Shown here: positions 37,960 to 49,358 of the stretch, piece by piece
Position numbering within the stretch: position 1 is the first letter of the stretch
How the letters are laid out: each line of letters opens with the position of its first letter
Source of the DNA: Nocardioides sp. BP30
GTDB lineage: Bacteria > Actinomycetota > Actinomycetes > Propionibacteriales > Nocardioidaceae
Assembly: GCF_029873215.1 (NCBI RefSeq)
Contig: NZ_CP123620.1
Span: forward strand, 3,658,001 to 3,722,000
Direction of reading: 5' to 3'
Length of the DNA stretch: 64,000 nt
Notes under the pieces: generated by a model
The model's database searches: none
What the model was told of the DNA's origin: nothing
What the model saw: only the letters and a program-made list of their open reading frames with translations
Position numbers and translations under genes: made by a program

Positions 37960-40900
37960 CCGGCCAGGTGCGCCCACTCGCCCGCAAGCTCCTGCCACGG
38001 ACCGACGTCCGCCACCTCGCCGTCGACGAGGACCACGACACGGTCGGCCTGGGCCAGGGCCGCGCGCTTCGAGGTGGCGCCGATGACCGTGGTGTGCCGG
38101 GTGCGCAGGGCCTGCCAGAGCTCGATCTCGGTGGCGGCGTCCAGCGCGCTGGAGACGTCGTCGGCCAGCAGCAGCTCGGTGTCGGCGGCGAGCGCCCGCG
38201 CGAGGGCCAGGCGCTGCACCTGCCCCCCGGAGAGGCGGACGCCGCGGTGCCCGACCAGCGCGTCGGGCCCTCCTGCCTCGCGCAGATCGCTGTCGAGGCG
38301 CGCGTCGGCCACCGGCCGGGCCAGGTCGCGGTCGCCCTCGAAGCCGAGCACCACGTTGTCGCGGAACGTCCCCGACAGGACCCGCGGGACCTGGGCGACA
38401 TGGGCGACCTGTGCCGGTCGCAGGAAGGTCTCGGTATCGCTCACGGCGGCGTCGTTCCACCGGATCTCCCCGGTGTGGCTGAGCAGACCCGCCAGCGCGG
38501 AGAGCAGGCTGGACTTGCCCGAGCCCACCTGACCGAGCAACAGCACCAGCTCGCCGCGGCGGACGGTGAGGTCGACCCCGCTGACGCCCACCGTGCCGTC
38601 GTCGTGCACCACGGTCAGGTCGCGCAGGTGCAGCTCGTCGAGCGGCTCGCGCCCAGGGCGGTCCGGGTCCGGGGCAGCACCCGTCACCAGGTCGACCCCC
38701 GGCGCGAGGCTCATCATGTCGCCACCCCCGGCGAACCGGCTGGTCGCCCGCTGCCAGGCGGCGACGCCGGGCGCCTCGGTGACCACCGCACCGGCGACCC
38801 GGCCGAACCAGTCGAACCCGTTGACGGCGTTGGACACCAGCAGCGCCGTCGCCAGCCCCCACACGTCGCCGAGGAAGCACGCCCACGCCACTACGACGCC
38901 GACCTGGACCAGCACGATCGGGATGCCGTCGAGGAGCGCCTGGATCCGGTGCTCGAAGACCGCGGCCTCGACGCGGCCGGAGTCGACCTCCTGCAGGTGC
39001 GCGTGCACCTGCGGCGTCCGGCCGGCGAGCTTGACGGTCCGGGCCGACTCCACCGCCGAGACCACCGCGCGGCCGAACCGGGCGCGGGCCGTCGAGGACC
39101 TGGCCGCCGACCGGCCGGCGATGGGACGGCCGATCGAGGAGGCGATCGCACTGCTGGCCATCACGGCCAGCAGGATCGCGCCCGCCAGCCAGGTGCCGCC
39201 GGCGACCATGGTGACCACCGAGATGAGCACGCCGTTGGCGAAGTCGATCCAACGGTCGGAGTAGCGGGCCAGGCGGTCGGCGTCCATCGATCGGGCGACC
39301 ACCTCGCCCGGAGGCGTGCGCGGCAGGCGGCGCGGCCGGATCTGGCCGACCAGGACCGCCATCCGCACCCGCAGCATCACCTCGATCCACCAGCGCGGGT
39401 AACGCCGGAACGCATCGGCGAGGATGACCGGGGCGACGACCAGCATGAGCACCAGGAGAGCCGTCATCCCGCTCGGCGTGCGCCCGTCGGTGAGGTCCTG
39501 CACCATCCGGCCCCAGACGAAGCCGGTGAGCGCCCCGAGCGGGGCGAAGATCGTGCCGAGGAGGAACTCGACCACCGAGAAGAGCCCCCACCAGGGCTTG
39601 ATGACCATCGCGCGCCAGGTGCCGCGGGCCAGCGAGAGGCCGGGCGCGATGGCCGGCCGCTGCGGCGGCTCGCCCGTACGCCGACGGCCGCCGACGCCGG
39701 TGTCCAGGGCCTCGGGCGCCGCGGGCCGCCCGACCCCCTGCTCGATCGCCACGATCTGCTCGGCCGCGTCGAAGTCCTCGGTGGCGCTGGCCGCCAGCAG
39801 CCGGCGGAACGGCCCGTCGACGGCGGCGAGCTCGTCGCGCAGGCCCTGCTGGATGACCCGTCCGTGGTCGAGCACGGCGACCATCTCGGCGCGCTCGATG
39901 GTGGAGAGCCGGTGGGCCACGAGCACCCCGGTGCGATGCGCCAGCAGCCGGTCGGCGGCCGCGACCACCCGGCTCTCGGTGAGCGGGTCCATCCGGGCGG
40001 TGGCCTCGTCCAGGACGACCACCTGGACGTCGCGCACCAGCAGCCGGGCGAAGGCGACCAGCTGCTCCTCGCCCGCCGACAGGCTGGTGCCGCCGGGGCC
40101 GAGCAGCGTGTCCAGCCCGTTCGGCAGACCGGCCACCCACCCGGCCAGACCGAGCTCGGCCACGGCCGCCTCGATCTCAGCGCGCGGGGTGGCGGCGAAG
40201 AGCGTGATGTTCTCGGCCAGCGTCCCGGCCAGGATCTCGGTGCGCTGGGTGACCACGCCCACCCGGGCGCGCAGCTCGTGCAGGTCCAGGGTGGTGATGT
40301 CGGCACCGCCGAGGAAGACCGTGCCGGCCGGGGGCTCGACAGCGCGGGAGAGCAGCGAGGCGAGTGTCGACTTGCCGGATCCGGTCCGGCCCACGAGCGC
40401 GACCGTGTGCCCGGCCTCGACCTCGAGGGTGACGTCGCGCAGCCCGAACGCACCCTCGGCGTAGGAGAAGTCCAGGTGCCGGATCGCCAGGTCGAGCCGA
40501 CCCGCCGGGACCGGCTCCCCGCCCCTCGGCTCGGCCTCCACGGCGAGCATCTGGCGCAGCCGGATGACAGCGCCGAGGCCGGCCTGGATGTCCGGCAGCT
40601 GGTGGGCGAGCTGGTTGATCTGGCCGACGAAGCTGGTGGTGACCAGGAAGAGCGTGACCAGGCGCGCGACGTCGAGGTGGCCGCCGCCGACCAGTGCCAC
40701 ACCGCTGACGGCGATGATGATCAGCAGGCCGTTGAGCAGCAGGCCGGCGCGGGTGGCCAGCCGCGCCTCCACGGAGACGACCTCGCCGAAGCGTGCGTGC
40801 ACCGTGGCGGAGAGCTGCGCGAGGCGCCGTACGGCGAAGGCCTGACCGAGGCTGGTGCGCAGGTCGTCCCGCCCGGCGATGCCCTCCTCGAGCACTGCCG

Positions 40901-41513
40901 CGTGGTCGGTCCAGGCGGCCTCCTCGACCACCTTGCGGCGGGAGATCTCGATCAGGAACGGCCGCATCACGACCACGACCACCGCACCAACGGCCGGGAA
41001 GAGCAGCCACGCGGGCCACCAGCTCACGCCGGCCACGATCCACATCGGCACGATCCCGAACGCCGTGCGCATGGCCATCCACAGCTGCATCCGCAGCAGG
41101 GTGCCGACCTCGTGCGTGTCGTCGTCGACCCGGTCGAGGATCTCGCCCACCGCCTGCTCGGTGAGCTCGGCCAGCGGCTGGTGCAGCGCCGCGTCGAGCA
41201 GGTCGCCCCGCAGCCGGCCCTCGGCCCGGTCCACGACGCCGGCCCAGGCGATCCGGCCGGCGGTGTCGAGGAGCGCGCCGCCGACCACGAGGAGCGCCAG
41301 CAGCTCCACCAGCCGGCCGGTCGGGCCGTCGACGAGCCGACCGGCCACGACCGTGCCGAGCGCCTGGCTCAGCGCTGCGATGGCGAGCGCGACCAGGGCG
41401 ATCCCGGCGACGGGGTTGCGCATCCGTCGCCAATCGACGTGACGGGCAGGATCCTCGGAGGGCGGAACGACCTGCGAGGACCGGGCGGAGGGGGCGGTGA
41501 GCGTCTCGGTCAT
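37956..41513 (-). CDS. Double ABC exporter in one chain (TMD-NBD-TMD-NBD)
   Basis: At 1185 aa, two complete ABC exporter halves are joined. Half 1 has Walker A GRTGSGKST (about 375-383), a modified signature LSAGEEQ and Walker B VVVLDEATARMD. Half 2 has Walker A GQVGSGKSS (about 1000), signature LSGGQVQR and Walker B LLLADD, where the usual catalytic Glu is Asp. The ATP sites are therefore unequal, as in heterodimeric exporters, where one degenerate site regulates the other. The substrate is unknown. A TAGGGT hexamer nine bases before the ATG gives a near-leaderless start. Confidence 0.88.
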   Translation of the reverse strand: MTETLTAPSARSSQVVPPSEDPARHVDWRRMRNPVAGIALVALAIAALSQALGTVVAGRLVDGPTGRLVELLALLVVGGALLDTAGRIAWAGVVDRAEGRLRGDLLDAALHQPLAELTEQAVGEILDRVDDDTHEVGTLLRMQLWMAMRTAFGIVPMWIVAGVSWWPAWLLFPAVGAVVVVVMRPFLIEISRRKVVEEAAWTDHAAVLEEGIAGRDDLRTSLGQAFAVRRLAQLSATVHARFGEVVSVEARLATRAGLLLNGLLIIIAVSGVALVGGGHLDVARLVTLFLVTTSFVGQINQLAHQLPDIQAGLGAVIRLRQMLAVEAEPRGGEPVPAGRLDLAIRHLDFSYAEGAFGLRDVTLEVEAGHTVALVGRTGSGKSTLASLLSRAVEPPAGTVFLGGADITTLDLHELRARVGVVTQRTEILAGTLAENITLFAATPRAEIEAAVAELGLAGWVAGLPNGLDTLLGPGGTSLSAGEEQLVAFARLLVRDVQVVVLDEATARMDPLTESRVVAAADRLLAHRTGVLVAHRLSTIERAEMVAVLDHGRVIQQGLRDELAAVDGPFRRLLAASATEDFDAAEQIVAIEQGVGRPAAPEALDTGVGGRRRTGEPPQRPAIAPGLSLARGTWRAMVIKPWWGLFSVVEFLLGTIFAPLGALTGFVWGRMVQDLTDGRTPSGMTALLVLMLVVAPVILADAFRRYPRWWIEVMLRVRMAVLVGQIRPRRLPRTPPGEVVARSMDADRLARYSDRWIDFANGVLISVVTMVAGGTWLAGAILLAVMASSAIASSIGRPIAGRSAARSSTARARFGRAVVSAVESARTVKLAGRTPQVHAHLQEVDSGRVEAAVFEHRIQALLDGIPIVLVQVGVVVAWACFLGDVWGLATALLVSNAVNGFDWFGRVAGAVVTEAPGVAAWQRATSRFAGGGDMMSLAPGVDLVTGAAPDPDRPGREPLDELHLRDLTVVHDDGTVGVSGVDLTVRRGELVLLLGQVGSGKSSLLSALAGLLSHTGEIRWNDAAVSDTETFLRPAQVAHVAQVPRVLSGTFRDNVVLGFEGDRDLARPVADARLDSDLREAGGPDALVGHRGVRLSGGQVQRLALARALAADTELLLADDVSSALDAATEIELWQALRTRHTTVIGATSKRAALAQADRVVVLVDGEVADVGPWQELAGEWAHLAG

Positions 41514-41522
41514 GTCAGGTCG

Positions 41523-41528
41523 ACCCTA
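41523..41528 (-). promoter_or_regulatory. -10 element for the fused ABC exporter gene
   Basis: TAGGGT on the minus strand lies nine bases before the ATG at 41513, giving a two- or three-base leader, the same spacing as for the PH-domain-like gene at 5088. Confidence 0.4.
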
Positions 41529-41637
41529 GGCCCGACGGCCGACGGATTTCCTCTCGATATCGGTCAGCGCTGTCGATCCGGGACCGCGAGCGCCGACGTC
41601 GGAGAGGATCTTCGGGCCGAGCCCGCCCGGAATCGAC

Positions 41638-43203
41638 TCAGCGGATCAGGTCGCGCACCGCCTTGCGATTGATCTTCCCCACACTGGTCAGCGGTACGGC
41701 GTCGACGACGCGCACCTCGCGCGGGTACTTGTGCCGGGCCATCCGCTCCCGGGCGAACGCGATCAGCTCCTCCGGCCGAGCCGACGCGCCGGGGTGCAGC
41801 TGGACCACGGCGACGACCTCCTCGCCGCTCTCCGGGTCGGGCCTACCGACGCAGGCCGCCGATGCCACCGCGGGGTGCTCGACCAGGACGTCCTCGACGT
41901 CGCGCGGGTAGACGTTGAAGCCGCCGCGGATGATGAGGTCCTTGACCCGATCCACCACGTAAAGGTAGCCGTCCTCGTCGAGCCGGCCGACGTCGCCGGT
42001 GTGCAGCCAGCCGTCGCGGATCACCGTCACGGTGAGCTCGGGAGCGTGCCAGTAGCCGAGCATCACCCCGCCGCCGCGCACGCAGATCTCGCCCTCCGCA
42101 CCGACCGGCAGCACCGTCCCGTCCGGTCCCGTGATCCGCACCTCCGCGTGGGCGGCCGGCTTCCCGACGCTGCCGGCCCGGCTCTCCTCCAGGGTCGAGG
42201 CGGTCACGATGGCACTGGTCTCGGTGCAGCCGTAGCCCTCCAGGATCGCCACGCCGAGGGCCTTCTCCACCTTCTCCCGCAGCGAGAGCAGCAGCGGCGC
42301 CCCGCCGCAGCCGAAGGAGATCAGCGAGCTCAGGTCGTAGTCCTGATAGGGCTGGTCGAGCAGCATCTGCATCATCGAGGGCACCACCGGACCGCTCTGC
42401 ACGCGGTGCTCCTGGACCAGCTCCAACCACCCCCGCGCGTCGAACCAGCGCTGCATCACCGAGACGGGCCGCTCGTCGGCGTGCAGTCCCGCCACGAGCA
42501 CGTTGAGCCCGAAGGCGTGCGAGAGCGGCAGCGCCAGCAGCGTCCGGGTGGAGCCGGTCGACCGGGCCACGGCGTCCATGCCCCGCCCGGCCTCCCACAG
42601 ATTGCGGTGGGAGAGCATGACGCCCTTGGCGCGCCCCGTCGTACCGCCGGTGTAGAGGAGCGCGGCGAGATCGTCGTCCGCCCGCGGCGCGATCGGCCCG
42701 GGCTCGGCCTCCTCCAGGCGGGCGTACGGCGTCGTGGCGTCCGCACCGTCGCCGTCGACCACGATGGCGGTGATGGCGAGCCCCTCGCTCGCCGCCCGGA
42801 ACAGCTGCAGCAGCTCGGGAGTGAGGATCGCCGCCTTCGCGCCGGAGTCCTCCAGGATGTGCCGCAGCTCCGGTGGCGTCTGCAGGAAGATCACCGGGGT
42901 GACCACCGCCCCGACCCGCCAGATCGCCCGATAGGAGACGAACACCTCCGGGGTGTTCATCGTCAGCACCACGACCCGGTCCCCCGGCTCGATACCGAGC
43001 GCGCGCAGCCCCTCGGCCACCCGGGTGGAGCGGTCGTGGATCTGACCCGAGGTGTGCCACGTTCCCTCGAAGTGGAGCGAGTCGTAGTCACCGAGCCGCT
43101 CGAAGCTCCGCTGTGCCAACAGCGCCAGGTTGTGCTCCCCCGGCCGGTCGTCGCCTGCTGTCACGATGCCACCTTCCACTCGTCCGTCCGTCGTGTCGTT
43201 CAC
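41638..43203 (-). CDS. Acyl-CoA synthetase / AMP-dependent ligase
   Basis: The 521-aa ANL-superfamily enzyme has the P-loop-like YTGGTTGRAKGVMLSHRN, the GYGCTETS motif, TGDVGRLDEDGYLYVVDRVKDLI and the C-terminal lysine in SVGKINRKAV. It adenylates a carboxylic acid and transfers it to CoA. The GTG at 43203 overlaps the aldehyde dehydrogenase stop (GTGA), so it is the third gene of P450-dehydrogenase-ligase. Together they look like oxidation of a substrate to a carboxylic acid and its activation to a CoA thioester. The substrate is unknown. Confidence 0.9.
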   Translation of the reverse strand: MNDTTDGRVEGGIVTAGDDRPGEHNLALLAQRSFERLGDYDSLHFEGTWHTSGQIHDRSTRVAEGLRALGIEPGDRVVVLTMNTPEVFVSYRAIWRVGAVVTPVIFLQTPPELRHILEDSGAKAAILTPELLQLFRAASEGLAITAIVVDGDGADATTPYARLEEAEPGPIAPRADDDLAALLYTGGTTGRAKGVMLSHRNLWEAGRGMDAVARSTGSTRTLLALPLSHAFGLNVLVAGLHADERPVSVMQRWFDARGWLELVQEHRVQSGPVVPSMMQMLLDQPYQDYDLSSLISFGCGGAPLLLSLREKVEKALGVAILEGYGCTETSAIVTASTLEESRAGSVGKPAAHAEVRITGPDGTVLPVGAEGEICVRGGGVMLGYWHAPELTVTVIRDGWLHTGDVGRLDEDGYLYVVDRVKDLIIRGGFNVYPRDVEDVLVEHPAVASAACVGRPDPESGEEVVAVVQLHPGASARPEELIAFARERMARHKYPREVRVVDAVPLTSVGKINRKAVRDLIR

Positions 43204-44786
43204 CTGACCCCCAGCCGGCGCAGCAGCCTGAGCTGGCCGTTCCCGATCGCGACGAACCTCTCCACCGACACCCTCGGCGGTGGTCCGACCGGGCCGACCC
43301 GGGAGGAGACGACCGTCTGGGACTCGGTGAACCGCTTGATCCCCTCCGACCCGTGCCGGCGGCCCAGACCGCTCTCGCCCATCCCACCCATGCCGGCCTC
43401 GATGGAGCCGGCCGCCAGCGACGCGCCGTCGTTGATGTTCACCGACCCGGCCCGGATCCGTGCCGCAAGCCTCTCGGCGCCGCCGATGTCCTTGCTGAAG
43501 ATGCTGGCCGAGAGCCCCTGCCGGCCCCGGTTCGCGACGGCGATCGCCTCCTCGTCGTCGCGCACGCGGTAGAGCGCGACCACCGGACCGAAGGTCTCCC
43601 CCAGGCACAGGTCCATCTCGTCGGTGACGCCGGCCAGCACCGTCGGCTCGTAGACGTAGGGCCCGAGGTCGGGACGGGCCCGACCGCCGGCCAGCACGGT
43701 GGCGCCCTTCGCGACGGCGTCGTCCACGTGCGCGCTCACCTTGTCCAGCTGCGCCTGCGAGGCCAGCGAACCGATGTCGTGGCCGAAGTCGAAGGACTGC
43801 CCGAGGCGTCGGGTGCGCGTGGCGGTCAGGAGCGCCGCGACGAATGCGTCGTAGACGTCCTCGTGCACGATGACCCGCTCGATGTGGATGCACATCTGCC
43901 CGGTGTTGGCGAACGCCGCCTCCACCGTGCCGCGTGCGGCGACGTCGAGGCGGGCGTCAGCCCGGACGATGAGTGGGTTCTTGCCGCCGAGCTCCAGCGA
44001 GGCACCGATCAACCGCCCGGCCGCCTGCTGGGCGACGACCCGGCCGGTGGCGGTCGACCCGGTGAAGCAGAGGTAGTCGACCTCGTCGATCAGCGCCCGG
44101 CCCAGCGTGGGGCCGTCGCCGGCGACCACCTCCCACACGTGCTCGGGCAGGCCGGCCTCGGCGAGCAGCGCCCGCGCCCACAGCAGCGTCAGCGGTGTCT
44201 GCGGATCGGTCTTCCCCAGGGCGGTGTTGCCGGCCAGCAGCGCCGGCACGACGTCGCCGACGCCGAGGTAGAAGGGGTAGTTCCACGGCGAGATGAACCC
44301 GACGACGCCCTTGGGCACCCGCACCTCCTTGGCGCTGGTGACCAACGGAATCACCGACCGGACCCTCCTGGTCTCCAGGTAGGCCTGGCCGTGCCGGGCG
44401 TAGTGCCGGGTCAGGTTCGCCACCTGCAGCACCTCCTGCCAGGCATGGAAGCGGGCCTTGCCCATCTCCCACTGGATCAGGTCCATCACCTCGTCCTGGC
44501 GCTCCAGCAACAGATCGTGGAAGCGCAGCATCACCTCCGCACGGGCGCGGTACGGCAGCTCCGCCCAGGCCGGTCGGGCGGCGCGGGCGGCACTCGCGGC
44601 GGCCTGCACGTCGGCCACCGTGCTCATCGGCACCGGCACCGTCGGCAGCGCGTCGTACGGCGCCAGCGCGGTCGCGGTCTCGGACCCACCCGAGGCCGAC
44701 GTGTGCACCCAGCGCAGCCAGGAGGCGACCTTGGCGTCGGTGATCCAGACGGGTCGCACGCCCGCATCGGGCAGCGTGGCGGTCAT
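43200..44786 (-). CDS. Aldehyde dehydrogenase (succinate-semialdehyde dehydrogenase-like)
   Basis: The 528-aa NAD(P)-dependent enzyme has FISPWNYPFYLGVGDVVPALLAGNT, FTGSTATGR (cofactor site), LELGGKNP with the general base Glu (about 265) and NTGQMCIHIERV with the catalytic Cys (about 299). The N-terminal region is longer than usual by some 30 residues. It lies nine bases after the P450 stop and overlaps the ligase gene. It would oxidise an aldehyde made by the P450 or an unlinked dehydrogenase. Confidence 0.92.
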   Translation of the reverse strand: MTATLPDAGVRPVWITDAKVASWLRWVHTSASGGSETATALAPYDALPTVPVPMSTVADVQAAASAARAARPAWAELPYRARAEVMLRFHDLLLERQDEVMDLIQWEMGKARFHAWQEVLQVANLTRHYARHGQAYLETRRVRSVIPLVTSAKEVRVPKGVVGFISPWNYPFYLGVGDVVPALLAGNTALGKTDPQTPLTLLWARALLAEAGLPEHVWEVVAGDGPTLGRALIDEVDYLCFTGSTATGRVVAQQAAGRLIGASLELGGKNPLIVRADARLDVAARGTVEAAFANTGQMCIHIERVIVHEDVYDAFVAALLTATRTRRLGQSFDFGHDIGSLASQAQLDKVSAHVDDAVAKGATVLAGGRARPDLGPYVYEPTVLAGVTDEMDLCLGETFGPVVALYRVRDDEEAIAVANRGRQGLSASIFSKDIGGAERLAARIRAGSVNINDGASLAAGSIEAGMGGMGESGLGRRHGSEGIKRFTESQTVVSSRVGPVGPPPRVSVERFVAIGNGQLRLLRRLGVR

Positions 44787-44795
44787 GGCCGGACC

Positions 44796-46175
44796 TCAGT
44801 TCCGGACGAGCGTGATCGGGCGACCGTCCTTGGGGAACGGCAGCGAGTGGTTGTCCATCGGCGGCTGGTAGCCCGGCGAGACGCTCCAGTGGTAGGTCCG
44901 CAGTAGCCGGTGCATGATCGACTTGACCTCCAGGCCGCCGAAGTAGAGCCCGATGCACTTGTGCACCCCGCCGCCGAAGGGCTCCCAGGCGAACCGGTGC
45001 GAGCGGTCCTCGCGGCGTACGTCGGAGAAGCGCTCGGGGTCGAAGACCATCGGATTGGTCCAGTAGTCCTCCATCAGGTGGGAGAACTGGACGCCGACGA
45101 GCGTGTCCGACCCGGCCGGGATCCGCACGCCCTGTACGACGGTGTCCTTGACGGTGTGCCGCATCAGCACCGGCACCGGCGCGTGCAGCCGCAGCGCCTC
45201 CTTCATCACCAGGTCGAGCGCGGCCAGACCCTCCAGCTCCGACATCGTCGGGGCGTCCCCCAGCGCGAGCGACTCGGCCCGGCAGCGCTCCTGCCAGGCC
45301 GGGTGCTGGCCGAGCAGCTGGATCATCGTGGAGGTGGTGATGGTCGAGGTGTCGTGTGCCGCCATCATCAGGAAGATCATGTGGTTGACCACGTCCTGGT
45401 CGCTGAACCGCTCACCCTCGTCGGTCTCGATGTGGCACAGCACCGAGAAGATGTCGTCGGTGGCGGTGGCGCGCTTGGCCGGGAGGTAGTGCCGCAGGAA
45501 CTCCTCGAGCACCCGGCGCCCCCGGAAGGCCCGCCCCCAGCGCGTCATCGGCACGTCGGCGCGGACGATGCCCGACGCCGCCTGGACGCAGGCGATGAAG
45601 GCCTTGTTGACCCGATCCATCTCGGCGCGACTGGTATCGGCCGCACCGCCCATGAAGATGTCGGCGGCGATGTCGAGGGTGAGTTGCTTCAGACGCCAGT
45701 AGGACTTGAACGATCCGTCGTCGCCCCAGTCGGCCATGCCGGCGGCGATCGCCGGCTGCATGTGCGCGGTGTAGCTCTCCAGCCGGGGCCGGGTGAACGC
45801 CTCCTGCATGATCCGCCGATGGACGTGGTGCTCGTCGAAGTCGATGAGCATGAGACCACCGTTGAAGAACGGGCCGACGATCTTGCGCCAGCCGTTGGCG
45901 AACGCCTTGTCCTTGTTCTGCAGCACCTCGGCGCACGCGTCCGGACCGAGCACCATGGCGCCTGTCTCACCGAGGGAGTTGAACGGCGAGACGGGGCCGT
46001 AGGTCTCCCACTGGTGCCGCATCAGACCCATCGGGTCCTTGGCGTAGTCGAGGATCCGGCCCAGTACCGGCAGCCCCCTGTCGGCGGGGATGAGCGGCGG
46101 CAGCGGGCGCGCCTCGGCGGAGTCCGGACGGGCCTGCGCGCGTCCTCGGTCGGGTCGGGTGGCCTGGATCGTCAT
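44796..46175 (-). CDS. Cytochrome P450
   Basis: The 459-aa soluble bacterial P450 has the heme loop FGGGVHKCIGLYFG (Cys407), the ExxR motif in KEALRLH (Glu326, Arg329), the PERF-type FDPERFSDVR and an I-helix with AAHDTST, where the usual Gly is His. It inserts one oxygen atom into an organic substrate using an external ferredoxin system; none is in the window. The ATG at 46175 has GAGGT upstream. A TTGACA lies further upstream (46255-46250). The divergent TetR gene probably controls it. Confidence 0.92.
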   Translation of the reverse strand: MTIQATRPDRGRAQARPDSAEARPLPPLIPADRGLPVLGRILDYAKDPMGLMRHQWETYGPVSPFNSLGETGAMVLGPDACAEVLQNKDKAFANGWRKIVGPFFNGGLMLIDFDEHHVHRRIMQEAFTRPRLESYTAHMQPAIAAGMADWGDDGSFKSYWRLKQLTLDIAADIFMGGAADTSRAEMDRVNKAFIACVQAASGIVRADVPMTRWGRAFRGRRVLEEFLRHYLPAKRATATDDIFSVLCHIETDEGERFSDQDVVNHMIFLMMAAHDTSTITTSTMIQLLGQHPAWQERCRAESLALGDAPTMSELEGLAALDLVMKEALRLHAPVPVLMRHTVKDTVVQGVRIPAGSDTLVGVQFSHLMEDYWTNPMVFDPERFSDVRREDRSHRFAWEPFGGGVHKCIGLYFGGLEVKSIMHRLLRTYHWSVSPGYQPPMDNHSLPFPKDGRPITLVRN

Positions 46176-46293
46176 CGCTGTACCTCGTTGGCTGCGGCTG
46201 GACCGGATGTGACCTGCGTCATGCTCAGCCTCATTCAGGAAGGATGCCCTGTCAACCTTGTCGCGGCACCAATCTGCTGAGAGGCTGGGTGGC

Positions 46294-46917
46294 ATGGCTG
46301 GGCAGACGGGGGTCTACCGCGGGATGAGCGCCGAGCAGCGAGCCGCGGAGAGGCGGCAGCGACTCCTGGAGGCGACGCTGGCGGTGTGGGCGGATCCGGC
46401 GACCCGGACGACGATGACGGCCGTGTGTGCCGAAGCAGGGCTCACCGAGCGCTACTTCTACGAGAGCTTCCGCGGCCTCGACGAGGCCCTGTTGGCGGTG
46501 CTGGACGGGGTCGCCGCGGAGATCGAACGGGTCACCCTGGCGGCCGCCGACGCCGCCGACGCGGCCGGCGAGGAGCCCGCGGGCCGGGTGCACGCCACCG
46601 TCCGGGCGTTCGTGCAGCTGCTGGTCGACGACCCCCGCAAGGGCAGGGTCGCGATCATCGAGGCCGCCGCCGTCCCCGCGCTGCGCCAGCGGCGTACGGA
46701 CCTCCTGCGCTACCTGGCGCACCGCTCCACCGAGGAGGCCCGCACCCACCTCGGCCTGCCTTCCGGGCGAGGGGCGCGGGCCGACGAGTTCGCCGGTCTG
46801 CTGTTCATCGGCGGGATGGCCGAGCTCATCACGGCCTGGCTCGACGGCAGCCTGGAGGCCAGCGCGGAGGAGATCGTGGACGCCGCGGCGCACTGCTTCC
46901 TCGGCGTCTACGGCTGA
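46294..46917 (+). CDS. TetR-family transcriptional regulator
   Basis: The 207-aa protein has an N-terminal [18 protein letters not shown] followed by [33 protein letters not shown], the TetR pattern in which YFYESF occupies the recognition helix. The C-terminal ligand domain is not specific. The ATG at 46294 starts naturally before the HTH; a TTG at 46258 is possible. It is divergent from the P450 operon across 118 bases and most likely represses it until a pathway substrate binds. Confidence 0.88.
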   Translation: MAGQTGVYRGMSAEQRAAERRQRLLEATLAVWADPATRTTMTAVCAEAGLTERYFYESFRGLDEALLAVLDGVAAEIERVTLAAADAADAAGEEPAGRVHATVRAFVQLLVDDPRKGRVAIIEAAAVPALRQRRTDLLRYLAHRSTEEARTHLGLPSGRGARADEFAGLLFIGGMAELITAWLDGSLEASAEEIVDAAAHCFLGVYG

Positions 46918-46939
46918 GCGCCGAGCCGCCGGAGATCAC

Positions 46940-46971
46940 CGGTGCCCCGGCCGAGAACGACCGGGGCACCG
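46940..46971. terminator. Bidirectional terminator hairpin
   Basis: CGGTGCCCCGG (46940-46950) pairs perfectly with CCGGGGCACCG (46961-46971) around a ten-base loop. It lies between the stops of the tetR (+) and icd (-) genes. Confidence 0.75.
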
Positions 46972-46983
46972 AGGACGTCGGGC

Positions 46984-49281
<2,298 letters not shown>

Positions 49282-49358
49282 CTAGAGTGCCAAATGCTCG
49301 GCCACCCGTCGGGCAGCAGAAGTGATCGGACCATCTGTATCGACGAGGGGGCTCGGAC

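Noticed and set aside
43204..43893. Upstream extension of the acyl-CoA synthetase frame
   Set aside because: It overlaps the aldehyde dehydrogenase catalytic region in another frame and gives an Arg/Gly-rich sequence.
46176..46293. Clear TetR operator palindrome
   Set aside because: I looked for symmetry in the divergent gap and found only short, imperfect matches, not enough to mark a site.
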